The notes under the pieces are model-generated. The model was not told where the DNA came from and ran no database searches. It saw only the letters and a program-made list of their open reading frames with translations. 64,000 bases of DNA from Cymodocea nodosa (taxonomy: Eukaryota; Streptophyta; Magnoliopsida; Alismatales; Cymodoceaceae): positions 20,251,501 to 20,315,500 of the forward strand of contig JAZBRI010000003.1 in NCBI GenBank assembly GCA_036874045.1. The letters are read 5' to 3'. Both the position numbers and the translations under genes were made by a program. Numbering within the stretch: the stretch's first letter is position 1; each line of letters starts with the position of its first letter. Of this stretch, positions 35,624 to 46,886 are shown in pieces.

Positions 35624-35828
35624 ACTAAGTGTTTACATATGGGCTAGTAACTTGACATTAATTTTATTAAAGGTAAATTTGTGCATTAATTAAATTTTAA
35701 TACATAAAAACATGCATAGCCTAAAAATATAGTTTTTATGTAATCTTAGATAAATATCATGTGATATGCAATTGAAATCCATAAAATGCATGCTTTAACC
35801 CATAATAAAATGCACAAAACTTAACTTT
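35624..35828. other. short unassigned A/T-rich stretch
   Basis: About 200 bp between the minus-strand LTR and the plus-strand LTR remnant. I see no ORF or recognisable repeat in it. Confidence 0.4.
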
Positions 35829-36262
35829 ACAATGACTATAATATAAACTAACTTTAGAAGCTTAATTGATGCTATTTACATTTTGTAGAACTACCCAATG
35901 GATGGTTGTATTCTTTTGTGGATAGCAGTATTAATTTGAAATTACTAGTGAGGCTCCTTGAGTTAACTTAACTCCATGAGGATAGTTTGTTGACATAACT
36001 ATAACTCAACAAACTAAGCCTATTAAGTTAGCAATAAGTCAATGGAGTGAGTAATCCAGAACACAAAAACCTCTAGTTGTGAAAATTTAAATAGTCTGAA
36101 ATTTTTAATCATTCCCTATGAGATCGACTTGTAGTTGATTACAAATTTGATTTAATATCTTATTCATGAAAATTATTTTTTTACTTCTAAAAGAAAAAAT
36201 ATATATATATTTAAGTAAACAAGAACAAAGAACAAGTTTTCTAACATTGTTGCCAAGGAATG
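35829..36262 (+). repeat. LTR 3' remnant and degenerate primer site
   Basis: The segment 35829-36245 matches the 3' end of the B-family LTRs: AGAAGCTTAATTGATGC, the ACTCAAC dyads, and CCCTATGAGATCGACTTGTA. It ends AAGAACA. It is followed by AACATTGTTGCCAAGGAA (36243-36260), a decayed form of the TGGCGCCGTTGCCAGGGA primer site seen at 60806. The LTR is truncated at its 5' side. Confidence 0.75.
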
Positions 36263-36332
36263 AAAAGCTAAAAATTTTAGCAGTATTTTGTTTTCATAGC
36301 ATAAGGAGTGTTGTGTGTTTTTATTATTGAGA

Positions 36333-37260
36333 ATATGACATGTTTATACTTAAAGATTTCTGAAACCTGCAGTTAGCATATGTGAATTCTGCAATTTGGA
36401 AAGGCACGACATTGCTGATTGTTTAAAATTGAGATGATTGTAGATGGTTAGATCAAATGGGCAACAAATGAATTATATCTAATACAGTAGAACTAAGTAT
36501 GAAAATCTTATAGTTTATCCAACCAATAGTCAATTTAGGACAAGTAATATGTCGAGAGACAAGGAAGTTTGGGATAGGTATGACAAACTTGAATGAAGTT
36601 TAGAACAAAACTTAGATAAACTGGAAGAATACATGTATTATCAGCAAGAAGTCAACCAAATAAACTATAAGGAAAATTATTTAGAACCTAAAATCGATAT
36701 CATTTATAAAATTGAGAAAACCATAATGAAAATTGATCAAAAACTGAATGCAATGAGATTAGATGATCTAGAAAGAAAGCTAAATGCATTGGATGAATTT
36801 ACAATGAAATTACAAGTCATGCAAGATAAAAATGAGAACACAAATGATAATTCAAATGCCAAGAGTGTGCATAATTTACAAAACATAAATATAAATGAAA
36901 TTACCAATGAAATAGGAATTGAGAAATGTAATTCAATTGAAGAATATAAGGAAACAATCAAATATCAAAATCATAAGAAAGAAATAGTAATACAAGAATA
37001 TCATGAAATTATTGAAAATATGGAAGATGATTATGTAACATTAAGATATGAAACTTATGTGCCACCAAGAATTCAAAAAGAAAATAAGGTGAAGCTAAGT
37101 AAGAATAATCTTCAAAATGGAAATGAACACATAATACCTAAAAACATAGAAATTAATGAAGAAAAATTTAAATCTGAAATGAAACTATAAATAACCAAAA
37201 GAAAGAAATGGATAAAAAAGAATTTGAAGTTAATCATGGACAAGGAAAAGAATCTTTTAA
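36333..37260 (+). pseudogene. gypsy first ORF: zinc knuckle and coiled coil
   Basis: This ORF follows the primer site. It encodes ICEFCNLERHDIADC (a CCHC knuckle, near 36382-36425), then after several stops an open coiled coil (EKTIMKIDQKLNAMRLDD, 36633-37190), and YVTLRYETYVPPR, the place where Athila gag meets protease. The B2 copy at 60.9 kb is close and less decayed. The ORF lacks a capsid-type gag domain, so it looks like a nucleocapsid-like leader to pol. Its role is inferred only from the knuckle. Confidence 0.7.
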
Positions 37261-38031
37261 ATCACAATCATTAGTGCCCTATCCTAAAAGATTAAAACAA
37301 ATATTTCCTGAAAAATAAGAAAAAATTTGAGAAACTTTTGAAAAATTACAAGTTAACATTCCTTTATTAGATTTATTACAGAAAATGCCATCTTGTACTA
37401 AATTTCTTAAAAATTGGTGTACCAAGAAAATGGAGCAAAAAGTGTTAAGAAAAGTCTTTTTAGCTGAACAAAGTAGTTCTCTATTTTTACCATAAATTTC
37501 TAAAAAGTTATCTGATCTAGGAATCTCTATTACATCATACACAATAGGTAATACAACTTTGGAAAGAACCTTAATAGACCTAGGTGTAGGTATAAACGTC
37601 ATGCTTAGTGATGTATTTGAATCCTTAGGATTAGAAGGCTTAAACCCTATTAATACTGTCATTCAATTAACATATAGAAGTATAAGATACCCTAAGGGAA
37701 AAATCGAAGATGTCTTAATTAAAGTGAAGAACTTCATTGATATTGTTGGGAAGCTATATTCAATCTATCCTTAAAAATGAAGAACTTCATCCTAATTAAA
37801 GTGAAGAACTTCATCTATTTAATCTATCCTTAAAACAAATTAAGCATTAGAATCATGATACATCTTTAATTTTGGCAAGACCATTTCTAGCAACGTTAAA
37901 GGCTATTATAAATTGTAAAAATGGAATGATAAAATTAGCATATGGTAATGAGGATACTCAACTAAATATTTTCAAATCAGAAGGAGATGAGTTAGAAATG
38001 TCCTTATATACTATAAACTTTCTAGAGGATG
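37261..38031 (+). pseudogene. gypsy aspartic protease
   Basis: The linker LVPYPKRLKQ and VNIPLLDLLQKMP comes first, then the protease active site TLIDLGVGINVM (Athila elements use DLG where many proteases use DSG or DTG). SIRYPKGKIEDVLIKVKNF and a flap-like segment RPFLATLKAIIN follow. Stops at about 37317, 37330 and 37490 and small insertions near 37770-37840 break it. A short duplication of GTGAAGAACTTCAT occurs near 37724, 37778 and 37801. The enzyme would cleave the polyprotein. Confidence 0.8.
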
Positions 38032-38231
38032 AATGAGACATGTTAGAAGATGTGATTTAAGAAGAATTAAATAGACAATTAGATATTGAAAATCTAGAAG
38101 GAAGTACAAATATAGATAGAGACTTAAGCATAGAAGTAGAAGGCGACCAAGAGGAATTTAATATTGAAGATGAAAATGTTAAATTAGGAGCTTTGACTTC
38201 TAATGGTCAACACCTAGATTTAAAATCATTA

Positions 38232-39367
38232 CCTCCTAATTTGATCTATCAATTTCTAAAAGAAGAACAGACTTGTCTAATAATTATAGCATCAGATTTA
38301 AAGGAAGATCAAATATCTAAATTAAAAGATGTAGTAAAAAAATATAAAGAAACAATATGTTGAACTATGGCTGACATAAAAGGTTTAAGTTCAACTATAT
38401 GCCGTCATCATATATATTTAGAAGAAAATGCTAAATCAATTAGAATTCCTAGAAGAAGATTAAATCCAAACCTTAAAGAAGTAGTCAGGAAGAACATTGT
38501 GAAATGGTTAGATAATAACAGAATATATCTGATTTCTGATAGCTCATGAGTTAGTCCAATCTATGTGGTTCCTAAGAAATCAGGGTTAACTATTATTAGG
38601 AATGAAAGTCAAGACTTGATACCCACTAGAATTCAATCAGGTTGGAGAGTGTGTATAGATTATAGGAAGTTGAATGTTGTGACTAGGAAAGATCATTTCT
38701 CCTTACCTTTTATAGATCAAATGTTAGAAAAATTAGTAGGGCAAGAGTATGTTTGTTTCCTAGACGGGTATTCAGGATATAACCAAGTTCCAGTAGCATT
38801 AGATGATCAAGAGAAAACAACTTTCACATGTCTTAATGGAACTTATGCTCTTAAAAGAATACCATTCAGATTATGCAATGCATCAGCCACTTTTGAAAGG
38901 TGTATGCAAGGTATTTTCATTGGAATGACTAAAGATTTTTTGAAAATATTTATGAATGATTTTACAATATATGGAACTTCATTTGAAGTATGTTTGAACA
39001 ATTTAGAACTAGTATTAAAACATTATGTAGAAAAGAATCTGGTTCTAAATTGGGAAAAATGTCACTTCATAGTGAAACAAGGAAAGTTTTAGGATATGTT
39101 GTTTCAATAAAAAGACTGGAGGTAGACAAAGCTAAGATAGAAGTAATTTCTAATCTACTAGAACCTAAATCAGTAAAAGATGTTAGAACATTTCTAGGAC
39201 ATGTAGGATTTTATAAGAGATTTATCAAAGATTTCAACAAATTAGCTAGACTTTTAACTAATTTATTAAAAGATATTTCATTTAACTTTGATAGAAATTG
39301 CAAAGAAACCTTCTTTAAGCTTAAAACAAGTTTAATTACAACTCCTATAATACAAGCACCTAATTGA
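38232..39367 (+). pseudogene. gypsy reverse transcriptase with altered active site
   Basis: Gypsy RT motifs occur in order: HHIYLEENAKSIRIPRRRLNP, WRVCIDYRKLN, HFSLPFIDQMLEKL, FLDGYSGYNQVPVA, TFTCLNGTYALKRIPF, and the catalytic block FMNDFTIYG. The usual block is FMDDF; the codon at 38955-38957 is AAT, replacing the first catalytic Asp with Asn. A frameshift at about 39090 precedes the connection KVLGYVVSIKRLEV...VRTFLGHVGFYKRFIKDF. Together with stops this makes the enzyme inactive. Confidence 0.88.
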
Positions 39368-39740
39368 AGCTATCCATTTGAGTTAATGTGTGATGCATCT
39401 AATTTTGCTATAGGAGCTGTGCTAGGGTAGAAGATAAAAAATCTCCTAGAGTGATTCACTATGTGAGCAAAACTTTAAATGATACTCAAGTTAATTACAC
39501 AACTATTGAAAAAGATTTATTAGTTGTTGTGTTTGCCTTAGAACAATTTAAATCATACTTAATAGGAACTAAAGTGATAGTATACATAGATCATTCAGCT
39601 TTAAAACATTTAATAGCAAAGAAAGAAACTAAGCCTAGATTGATCTGGTGGATACTATTATTGCAAGAGTTTGATCTAGAAATTAAAGATAAAAAAGGAT
39701 GTGAGAATGTAGTAGTAGATCATTTGTTAATGTTACAAAT
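39368..39740 (+). pseudogene. gypsy RNase H
   Basis: RNase H motifs are visible: [17 protein letters not shown], the frame at 39451 with [33 protein letters not shown] and [18 protein letters not shown]. These degrade the RNA template strand in the family. A frameshift near 39430 and a stop split the domain. Confidence 0.85.
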
Positions 39741-41107
39741 AGAAAAATCAAACATTGATACTAAGGATCATTTTCTTGATAAACAAGTAATGACAATAGA
39801 AATAATACCTTGGTATGTAGACATAGTTAATTATTTAGTTACAGGATTAACACCAAAGGATTGGAATAAATAGGATAAGAAATTGTTCTTTTCAAGAATG
39901 AAATATTACTATTGGGAAGACCCTTATTTAAGAAATGTTTTGATTTAGTCATAAAGATGTGTATCCCAGAAACTAAATATCATAGTATATTATCTTTCTG
40001 TCATGACTAAACATGTGAAGGACATTTTGGTTTAGTAAAAATTATTGCCAAAATCTTATAATGTGGATTTTATTGGCCAACACTATTTAAGGATGCTCAC
40101 AAATACTATTTAAGTTGTTTAAGACGTCAACAAATAGGAAGGATATCAAAGAGAAATATGATGCCTTTGAATCCTATTGTTAAAGTCGAGATCTTTGATG
40201 TATGGAGAATTGATTTTATAGGTCCATTTACTATGTCTAATTAATTTAATTATATATTATTAGGTGTAGATTATGTATCTAAATGGATAGAAATAATTCC
40301 TACAAAAACTAATGACAACAAAGTAGTAATACATTTTATAAAAACTAATATAATTGCTAGATTTGGAGTACCTAAAGCTATTATTAGTGATAGGAGAACT
40401 CATTTTTGTAATAGAAGTTTTGATGCTTTAATGAAGAAATATGGAGTAAATTACAAAATTGCAACTTCATATCATTTTCAAACAAGTGGACAAGTAGAAA
40501 GTGCAAACAAATAAATTAAAATAATTTTAGAGAAATTAGTAAATCCTACTAAGAAAGATTGGGTTAATAGACTAATAGATGCACTTCAGGCTTATAGAAC
40601 AACTTATAAAACAAGTATAGGTATGTTACTTTTTAGGATAGTATATGGGAAAAGTTGTCACTTACCTATTGAATTAGAACACAAAGCTTATTAGGTATTA
40701 AAAACCTTAAATACTAATTTAAATCGAGTTGTTGAAAATAGAAAGGTACAATTAATTAAGTTAGAAGAATTTAGAAACAAAGCTTATTCGAGAACATTAA
40801 GGGAAAATGAAAAGATGAAGTTGTGGCATGATAAGGAAATTAGTCCAAAAATCTTTGAAATAGAACAAGAAGTATATCTTTACATGACTACACTTCATAA
40901 CCATCTAGGGAAATTAAGATCTAGATGGGTAGGATCATATATAATTCAAAATATTTATTCCCATTGAGCAATTGAAATTAAAAATCCTAAAAATCAAAAT
41001 ATATTTAAGGTAAATGGACAAAGACTCTAACCCATTCTTAAATTTCCAAAGAGTGCATATGGAATTAAAGAAGTAAGAGTGGAGGACTACTCAAGTCCTT
41101 TTACGTA
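39741..41107 (+). pseudogene. gypsy integrase
   Basis: The domain runs from [18 protein letters not shown] through the zinc-binding region to a DDE core: GVDYVSKWIEIIPTK, the second Asp in AIISDRRTHFCN, and GQVESANK with the Glu. RSRWVGSYIIQ and FKVNGQRL follow. Stops and frameshifts are frequent, especially in 39.9-40.26 kb. The minus-strand integrase at 8830-9738 is the intact relative. It ends near VEDYSSPFT at 41107, before the repeat-rich spacer. Confidence 0.87.
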
Positions 41108-42472
41108 AATATATATATATAATGAAAAAAAAAGGAAAATACTATTAGTAATATATATTTTACTATCGTAGTGGTTTGACCGAGAGAAATCATCGGTTTA
41201 ACCTAAGTAGGATATATATATTTTTATTCATGTGTTTTGTTCTAATAAAATCAAGAAAAACTAATAGTTTCACTGAAGTAGAAGTAATGGTAAAAAAATT
41301 AAATATATTGTTTCGGTAACATCAAAAAAATTCATCAATTTGATCGAAGCTAAAAGAAATGCATATATATATTAAGTATAATTGTTAGTTCAATTGCAAA
41401 TAGTACTTGTTTAAACTATTATCTTAAAAGAAAAAAAAGAAATTTTTTTTTCTGGTTTGACCAAAGAAAAAGTCGATTCGACCAAAATTAAGAAAAAATA
41501 GTAAAATCAAGTGTTGGTCAAATAAGAGATTCTTCGATTTTTACCAAAGCAAAAATTATATTTATATTATTTTATTAGATATAGCTTTTTGGGAGGTCTG
41601 TTGAGTTAAGCTTAACTCAATGAACTTAATCCGTTAAGCTTGTTGATAAGTCCACGAACTTATTCTGTTGAGTAAATCAATAACTCAGCAGAGTACTAGG
41701 GTAATTCCATGAACTTATTCTATAGAGTTAATGTGTAATTTAACAAAGTAGTAAGAGAGAGAAGCATAATTTTGAATTAACACTAGCTACTAATGAAGAA
41801 CAATCAGAAGCTAATCCTTTAAGAAGAAAGATAGAAGTTAATATGAGAAGTAGGTTTCTTAGGAAAATTTGCTTAAGTATTAACTCAACGAAGTTAGTCT
41901 GTTGAGTTAACCTTAACTCCACGAAGCTATAATAGAATATAAGGTCACTCCATTAAGTTAACTGTAACTCAACGAAGTTAGTCTATGAAATTAGCAAATA
42001 AAAGCCTAGACTAGTCTATTGATTTAACTGTAACTCAATGAGGTTAGTTTGTTAAGTTAGGAATAGTAACTAAGGTCACTCCATTGAGTTATCTATAACT
42101 CAACGAAGTTAGTTCATGAAGTTAGCTAAATAGTTATTCTTACCTCCATGAACAAGACTTTGTGTGTTTAGTGGTTATTGAGAATTTAAATTTAGAAGTG
42201 GAACATGTAGCCATAAATATAGGAATCATACTGCACATTACAAGACACATTCTTGCAACAAGATGCATCTATAATATGGACGTGCATTATAAAAGCAAAA
42301 TAAAATATTATTTACTAGTTACTAATATTAAGTGAAGAGAAGAGAACTTGTTGAGGAACTGGAAGAAGTAGTTGATTCAACTTCATCTGTCAACAACTTC
42401 TTACATTATCAAAGCAAAACATAAGACTAGTATGTAATTAATTTTCTGAAATTTATTATATGTTGAGAATTT
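41108..42472 (+). repeat. integrase-gag spacer with dyad repeats
   Basis: A 1.36-kb non-coding spacer. The first part is A/T-rich with short stretches such as CGGTTTGACC/AGAAATCATCGG. From about 41590 to 42140 it carries many GTTGAGTTA...TAACTCAACGAAGTTAG units, for example TTGAGTTATCTATAACTCAA at 42084-42103. The same units occur in gypsy B and SIRE LTRs. I see no TG...CA LTR boundary and no primer site. Confidence 0.65.
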
Positions 42473-43821
42473 ATGAGAACATGGATTCATTCTCCTAACA
42501 CTAAACGATTAGTTAGAACACCTACATAGGATTATTTAATATAGAAGCATACTGAAAAATTTTCTAAAATTGAATTTAAGGAAATTCTTAAAGGTGTAGC
42601 TAACCTTTCATTAGAGGAAAATGAAGAAACGATTGTTTTAGTAGAAAAACCATTAGGAGAAATTCTTTATCTTGAGTTAGTAGATGAACATTTATGTATT
42701 CGATTGCCAACCTTTGAGAGAGATAGGTTTGAACTGAAATCTAATTATATTAGTTAATTACCACACTTTCATGGATTAGAAAGAGAAGACGCCTATTATT
42801 TCCTTAGAGAATTTAATGAAGTTTGTCAAATGATGAGAATGCCTAATATGAGTATAGATGCTATTAAAATTAGATATATTCCCTTTGCTTTAAAAGATAT
42901 AGCTAAGAGATGGCTATATACTTTGGCTTCTGATTCAATTTCTGTGTGAACTGAATTTTGTTTAGTTTTTTTTAAAAAATATTATTCAACTCATCAAATG
43001 ATTAAGAAGAAAACGGAAATATTAATGTGTAGCCAAAAACAAGGAGAATCATTCTGAAAATATTTTGAATGATTTAAAAATTTATTAACTCAATTTTTAC
43101 ACTATGCAATGAGTAAGACACAATTAATTGGTATAATTTATGAAGACATAGATGTTTCAACTAAATCTTTATTAGAATCTACTTGTCAAAATAAATTTTT
43201 GAAGCTATGTAGTGAGGAAGCATAGACTTATTTAGAAAACTTTGCAAAAAGAACTACTTAGTGGGAAAACTTGGTTGAACCTATTACAGATAAGAAAATA
43301 TTACCAAGAGAAATGTATGAAATTGATTCGAGCATTATGCTTAAAGTCAAATTAACTGAGCTAATCAGGAAAATAGAAGAGTTATCATTAAATCAAAAAC
43401 TAGTAGAAAAGAATGCAAATATTAATGACTTAGATGTCATTTATGCTAGAAGCTAAAAAGATAATTTTGGTAATTCTTATAACCCTAATTGGAGGAATTA
43501 CCTAAATCTATCTTGGAGAAATAACAATTTCCAAGGAGGAGAAAATAAAAATGATAAAAATCCAAGTTATGAAGCATTAATTGAATAAAGATCTAAAATA
43601 GAGAAATTAGAAAAAATAATTCAATACTTAAACAACCATCTAAATTATGTGTTTGAAATACTACTATTCAAAATCAAAACATGAATAGAAATATATCCCT
43701 TAGGTAGAAAGAATTAATAGAAGATAGACCTATAGGAGGATTGTCAAGTCAATTAGTACCAAATCCTTTGAATAGAATTGTTAATGAAATTGATACCTCC
43801 TATGAAAGGAAAGTTGAATGA
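42473..43821 (+). pseudogene. Athila-like gag, located after integrase
   Basis: The probable start is ATG 42473. The body matches the gag of element A: LPHFHGLEREDAYYFLREF, VCQMMRMPNMSIDAIKIRYI, FALKDIAKRWLYTL. The later NPNWRNYLNLSWRNNN segment matches NPGWRNHPNFSW of Athila, followed by a coiled coil and GLSSQLVPNPLNRIVNEID before a stop at 43819-43821. Unlike element A no zinc knuckle is seen between capsid and the WRN segment; the knuckle is in the first ORF. At least eight stops make it dead. Confidence 0.82.
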
Positions 43822-44460
43822 AGTAGTATAATTATTACTAAATATTTAAACTATAGAAAAGTAGTAAAAAATACAAAAACATAAAAAAAGTAGAATTAAC
43901 AGCAAGGAAAACAATGCTTCAAGGTTTTGCTTGGACTGACACATTCATTCCATTTGTCACTACTTTTCAATCATGTTCTTAAACTATGATTTTGTATTTT
44001 AGTGTTTTGTGTATTCTACATTTATATATAAAAAAAAGAAAGGAAAAACTTTAGTTTATGTTTTATTTGTCTTATAAGAAAAACAAAAATATCAATCTAG
44101 TTTGTTGGTATCTATTTTGAGAAACCAATTGGCTTGCTTGTGAGCCACCAAAGGTGTAAGACCTTGGGTTCCACACAATGCACATATCTAACAATATATG
44201 TTTTACTTTTTGTTATATTATTATATGCTTTACTTTTATTTGTGAATGAAAAGTTTTTCAAGATCAAAAGTTGAAAGATATTAATGGAGATACAAACAAA
44301 CAAGGTGTTTTGATTCATTACCTAGCCTGAATTTATATTCATGTGCAGTTCGTTGAGTTAAGCTTAACTTAACAAACTAAGTTTGTTGATTTAGGTGTTA
44401 AGTTAACAAAATAGTTTATCATGCCTGCTATAATATACGATATTTGCTGTAAATCTTTCA
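43822..44460 (+). other. post-gag non-coding DNA
   Basis: About 640 bp between gag and the purine motif, A/T-rich with no supported ORF. It contains another TTCGTTGAGTTAAGCTTAACT dyad near 44349. Confidence 0.5.
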
Positions 44461-44500
44461 CATTGAGAACAATGAAAAATGTAGGTATAGGGAGGGGGTA
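44461..44500 (+). other. purine-rich tract and conserved gypsy tail motif
   Basis: CATTGAGAACAATG, then AAAAATGTAGGTAT and AGGGAGGGGG. The counterpart at 6763-6800 (minus) also follows gag, so the relation of gag to the element end is the same at both loci. Confidence 0.6.
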
Positions 44501-44756
44501 ATTAGTTTAAAATTAAATTAAATCTTGTCATTTGTAGGAATTAGGTTTGTTTTGAAAATTTTCTATAAAATTTGATAAATTTTTTAAAAATTTTGCTGCA
44601 ACCTTCCGAAAGTTTACTAAAACTATTTAAAACTTACTTGAAACTTTTTGATAGTTGAAACTATCCCAAAAAAAAAGAAAAAAAAAAACCTTTCAAACAA
44701 CTATATACCTATATTACTACATAGTATACAATATATTGGTAGAAAAGCTTTATAGT

Positions 44757-44982
44757 TGTTGAGGAACCCATTGAGGGACTCGACGGGTGATGGGTTGAGG
44801 GACCTGAAAGACCTAGAGGATGAAGGGAGAAGGCCTTAGGGACCAATGGGAGAAGGGGGTTAATCCTAATGGTTCCTCCTACGAACTCGGACTTGTGAGG
44901 GATTCTAGGCTTACTTAAAAGGATTGGTAACACCTTTGCTATCAGCTTGAGCTTTTGACATAATGGTAGCCCGATCCTAACA
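44757..44982 (+). repeat. TRIM 5' LTR
   Basis: 226 bp, TGTTGAGG to CCTAACA, GC-richer than its surroundings. Confidence 0.93.
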
Positions 44983-44984
44983 AG

Positions 44985-44997
44985 TGGTATTAGAGCC
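44985..44997 (+). other. TRIM primer-binding site
   Basis: TGGTATTAGAGCC, one mismatch from the initiator-Met site TGGTATCAGAGCC, two bases after the LTR. Confidence 0.9.
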
Positions 44998-45011
44998 TAC
45001 TCACAGACACA

Positions 45012-45022
45012 GGTTCGAATCT
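45012..45022 (+). promoter_or_regulatory. possible Pol III B-box in TRIM interior
   Basis: GGTTCGAATCT is one base from the B-box consensus GGTTCGANNCC of tRNA genes. No clear A-box was found at the right spacing, so a promoter role is speculative. Confidence 0.3.
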
Positions 45023-45051
45023 CCGAGAATGCATTATGGGATGCATTTTTC

Positions 45052-45066
45052 GGGGGGGGGGGGGAT
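45052..45066 (+). other. TRIM polypurine tract
   Basis: Thirteen G residues then AT, directly before the 3' LTR TGTTGAGG. Confidence 0.8.
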
Positions 45067-45292
45067 TGTTGAGGAACCCGTTGAGGGACTCGACGGGTGA
45101 TGGGTTGAGGGACCTTAAGGACCTGGAGGGTGAAGGGAGAAGGCCTTAGGGACCTATGGGAGAAGGAGGTTAATCCTAATGGTTCCTCCCATGAACTCGA
45201 ACTTGTGAGGGATTCTAGGCTTACTTAAAAGGATTGGTAACGCCTTTGCTATTAGCTTGAGCTTTTGGCATAATGGTAGCCCTGTCCTAACA
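45067..45292 (+). repeat. TRIM 3' LTR
   Basis: 226 bp, same length as the 5' LTR with no indels; most differences are transitions. Confidence 0.93.
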
Positions 45293-45370
45293 ATAGTATC
45301 TTATGTTTTTACCAAATTTTATGAGTTTAACAATTTTACAATTTTAAATGGAAATCAATATACTTAACAA

Positions 45371-46886
45371 TGTTGAATATTATGTTTTAATGATGTATGC
45401 AAAATGTAAGTAATCATATTTAATCAATTACTATTATTTGTAAAAGAAAATTAAGAACATCAATTAATATAGAAATAGTTTAATGTTATATACTTATTTG
45501 AAATGGATATAAAATTATGCTAAGTTAAATAACTAATTGTTAAATTATGCTAACTTTTCATTTCACTAAATGTTTAGTTAACGTGTGTTTTTATTGTAAA
45601 GCATGATATGTTTTAATGTTACAATTTTGTATCATATATAGTGCATGTTAAGAGAACTCGTTGAGTTAACATTTTTTTTATAAAAAGGTTACATGAGAAC
45701 TCGTTGAGTTATATGCTTAAAGGTTAAAATAGGTCACGTGAGAACTCATTGAGTTAGTGAATAAAATGTTAAGTTGAAGGGACAAACTCATTAAGTTAGT
45801 ATCATGCAAGTGTTGAATTTAAAGTTTACGAATGCTATATTGTATCATGTGAGTTGCATATATTTAACTTGTTAAGTTAACATAACTACATGCATTGAGT
45901 TGTTATATTGAACACTTAGGCAATGCGTTAGGTTAGTGTTATAAATTTAAAGTTATTATTATTGCACGTGATAAATACATTATTGTTTAACATTTATATT
46001 GGTTCGTAAAGTTATCATAACACTATGGAGTTAGTTTGTAAAGTTAGCATAACATAACGGAGTTAGTTCGTAAAGTTAGTGTAACACAATGAACTTAGTT
46101 TATAAACTTAATTCGTAGAGTTAGTACTTTATACAACAAAACATGTCACATGTATAATACTTGCTGAACTCGTTAAGTTAGACATGTTGAGTTATAAGTC
46201 TACCTGTTTTACTTATATAGTTAGCATTAACACAATGACTTGTTATTATATTTAATGAAAAAATTTTGAACAAGAAATTTTATTTTGTAGGAAATTTTTC
46301 TAAGGATCCAAGATGATTCAAGAAAATTCAAGAAGAAAATGTGGACCAGAACGTGTGTATTTCGAAATTTGAATTTGAAAGTAAAATGGAAAATGTTAAG
46401 AGTAGAGATAGATTGTGGATGAACATGGAAGTTATGTATGAAATGGAAATAAAGTATAAAAGACAGAATTCTCGTTGATCAAATAATTCCTATACACTTA
46501 AAGAAATATATTTTTAGGAATCAACACCTCTCAAGAGAAAATCTCTCATAAGGAAGCAACTTCAATGAAGAAGAGAAAGTTAGATATTTGTTACTAAAGA
46601 TTTGCAAAAGAAGAAGAAGAAGAAGAGGAAAATATCAAACAGGGAGAAATGTTTTAAATTCTGCAAATTAATTTTCTCTATTTGTAATCACGAAATTGAT
46701 TAAATGAAACATTGTATTGATATATCATTGCATCTAGAATTTCTTAGGAGAATTGAATTATATATTATAATTGAAACCTTGAATAAAATAGTGTCTCAAC
46801 ATGTATTTAATTTTGAAGTTTCAATTATAGTTGAAAATGTTAAAAACACAATTCACCTCCCTTTTGTGTAGCCATACGATCCTACA
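45371..46886 (+). repeat. solo SIRE LTR with perfect target duplication
   Basis: A 1,516-bp TGTTGAATATTATGTTTTAA...CGATCCTACA repeat flanked by AACAA on both sides (45366-45370 and 46887-46891). It aligns with the SIRE LTRs at 18677 and 23998 and keeps the TATA box (46455-46461), but its G-box and GTTGAGTTA repeats are more decayed. The flanking DNA is SIRE post-pol spacer, so a SIRE element inserted into another and then collapsed to one LTR. Confidence 0.93.

Larger units (their letters stand above)
35829..44690 (+). mobile_element. Athila-like gypsy element B1, decayed, pol before gag
   Basis: The order on the plus strand is LTR 3' remnant, degenerate primer site, zinc-knuckle ORF, protease, reverse transcriptase, RNase H, integrase, a 1.4-kb repeat-rich spacer, gag, and the CATTGAGAACAATG...GGGAGGGGG motif. 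All enzyme domains of a gypsy element are present, but the capsid-type gag is last rather than first. Many stops and frameshifts show it is old. The 3' boundary is uncertain because the sequence passes into SIRE-derived DNA near 44.69 kb without a recognisable LTR. Confidence 0.8.
44757..45292 (+). mobile_element. TRIM: complete miniature LTR retrotransposon
   Basis: A 536-bp element with two 226-bp LTRs (TGTTGAGGAACCC...CCTAACA), an 84-bp interior, an initiator-Met primer site (44985-44997) and a 13-G plus ATT polypurine tract before the second LTR. It is flanked by a perfect ATAGT duplication (44752-44756 and 45293-45297). It has no coding capacity and must have used enzymes from another element. 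The LTRs differ at about 15 of 226 positions by hand count. Confidence 0.95.
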
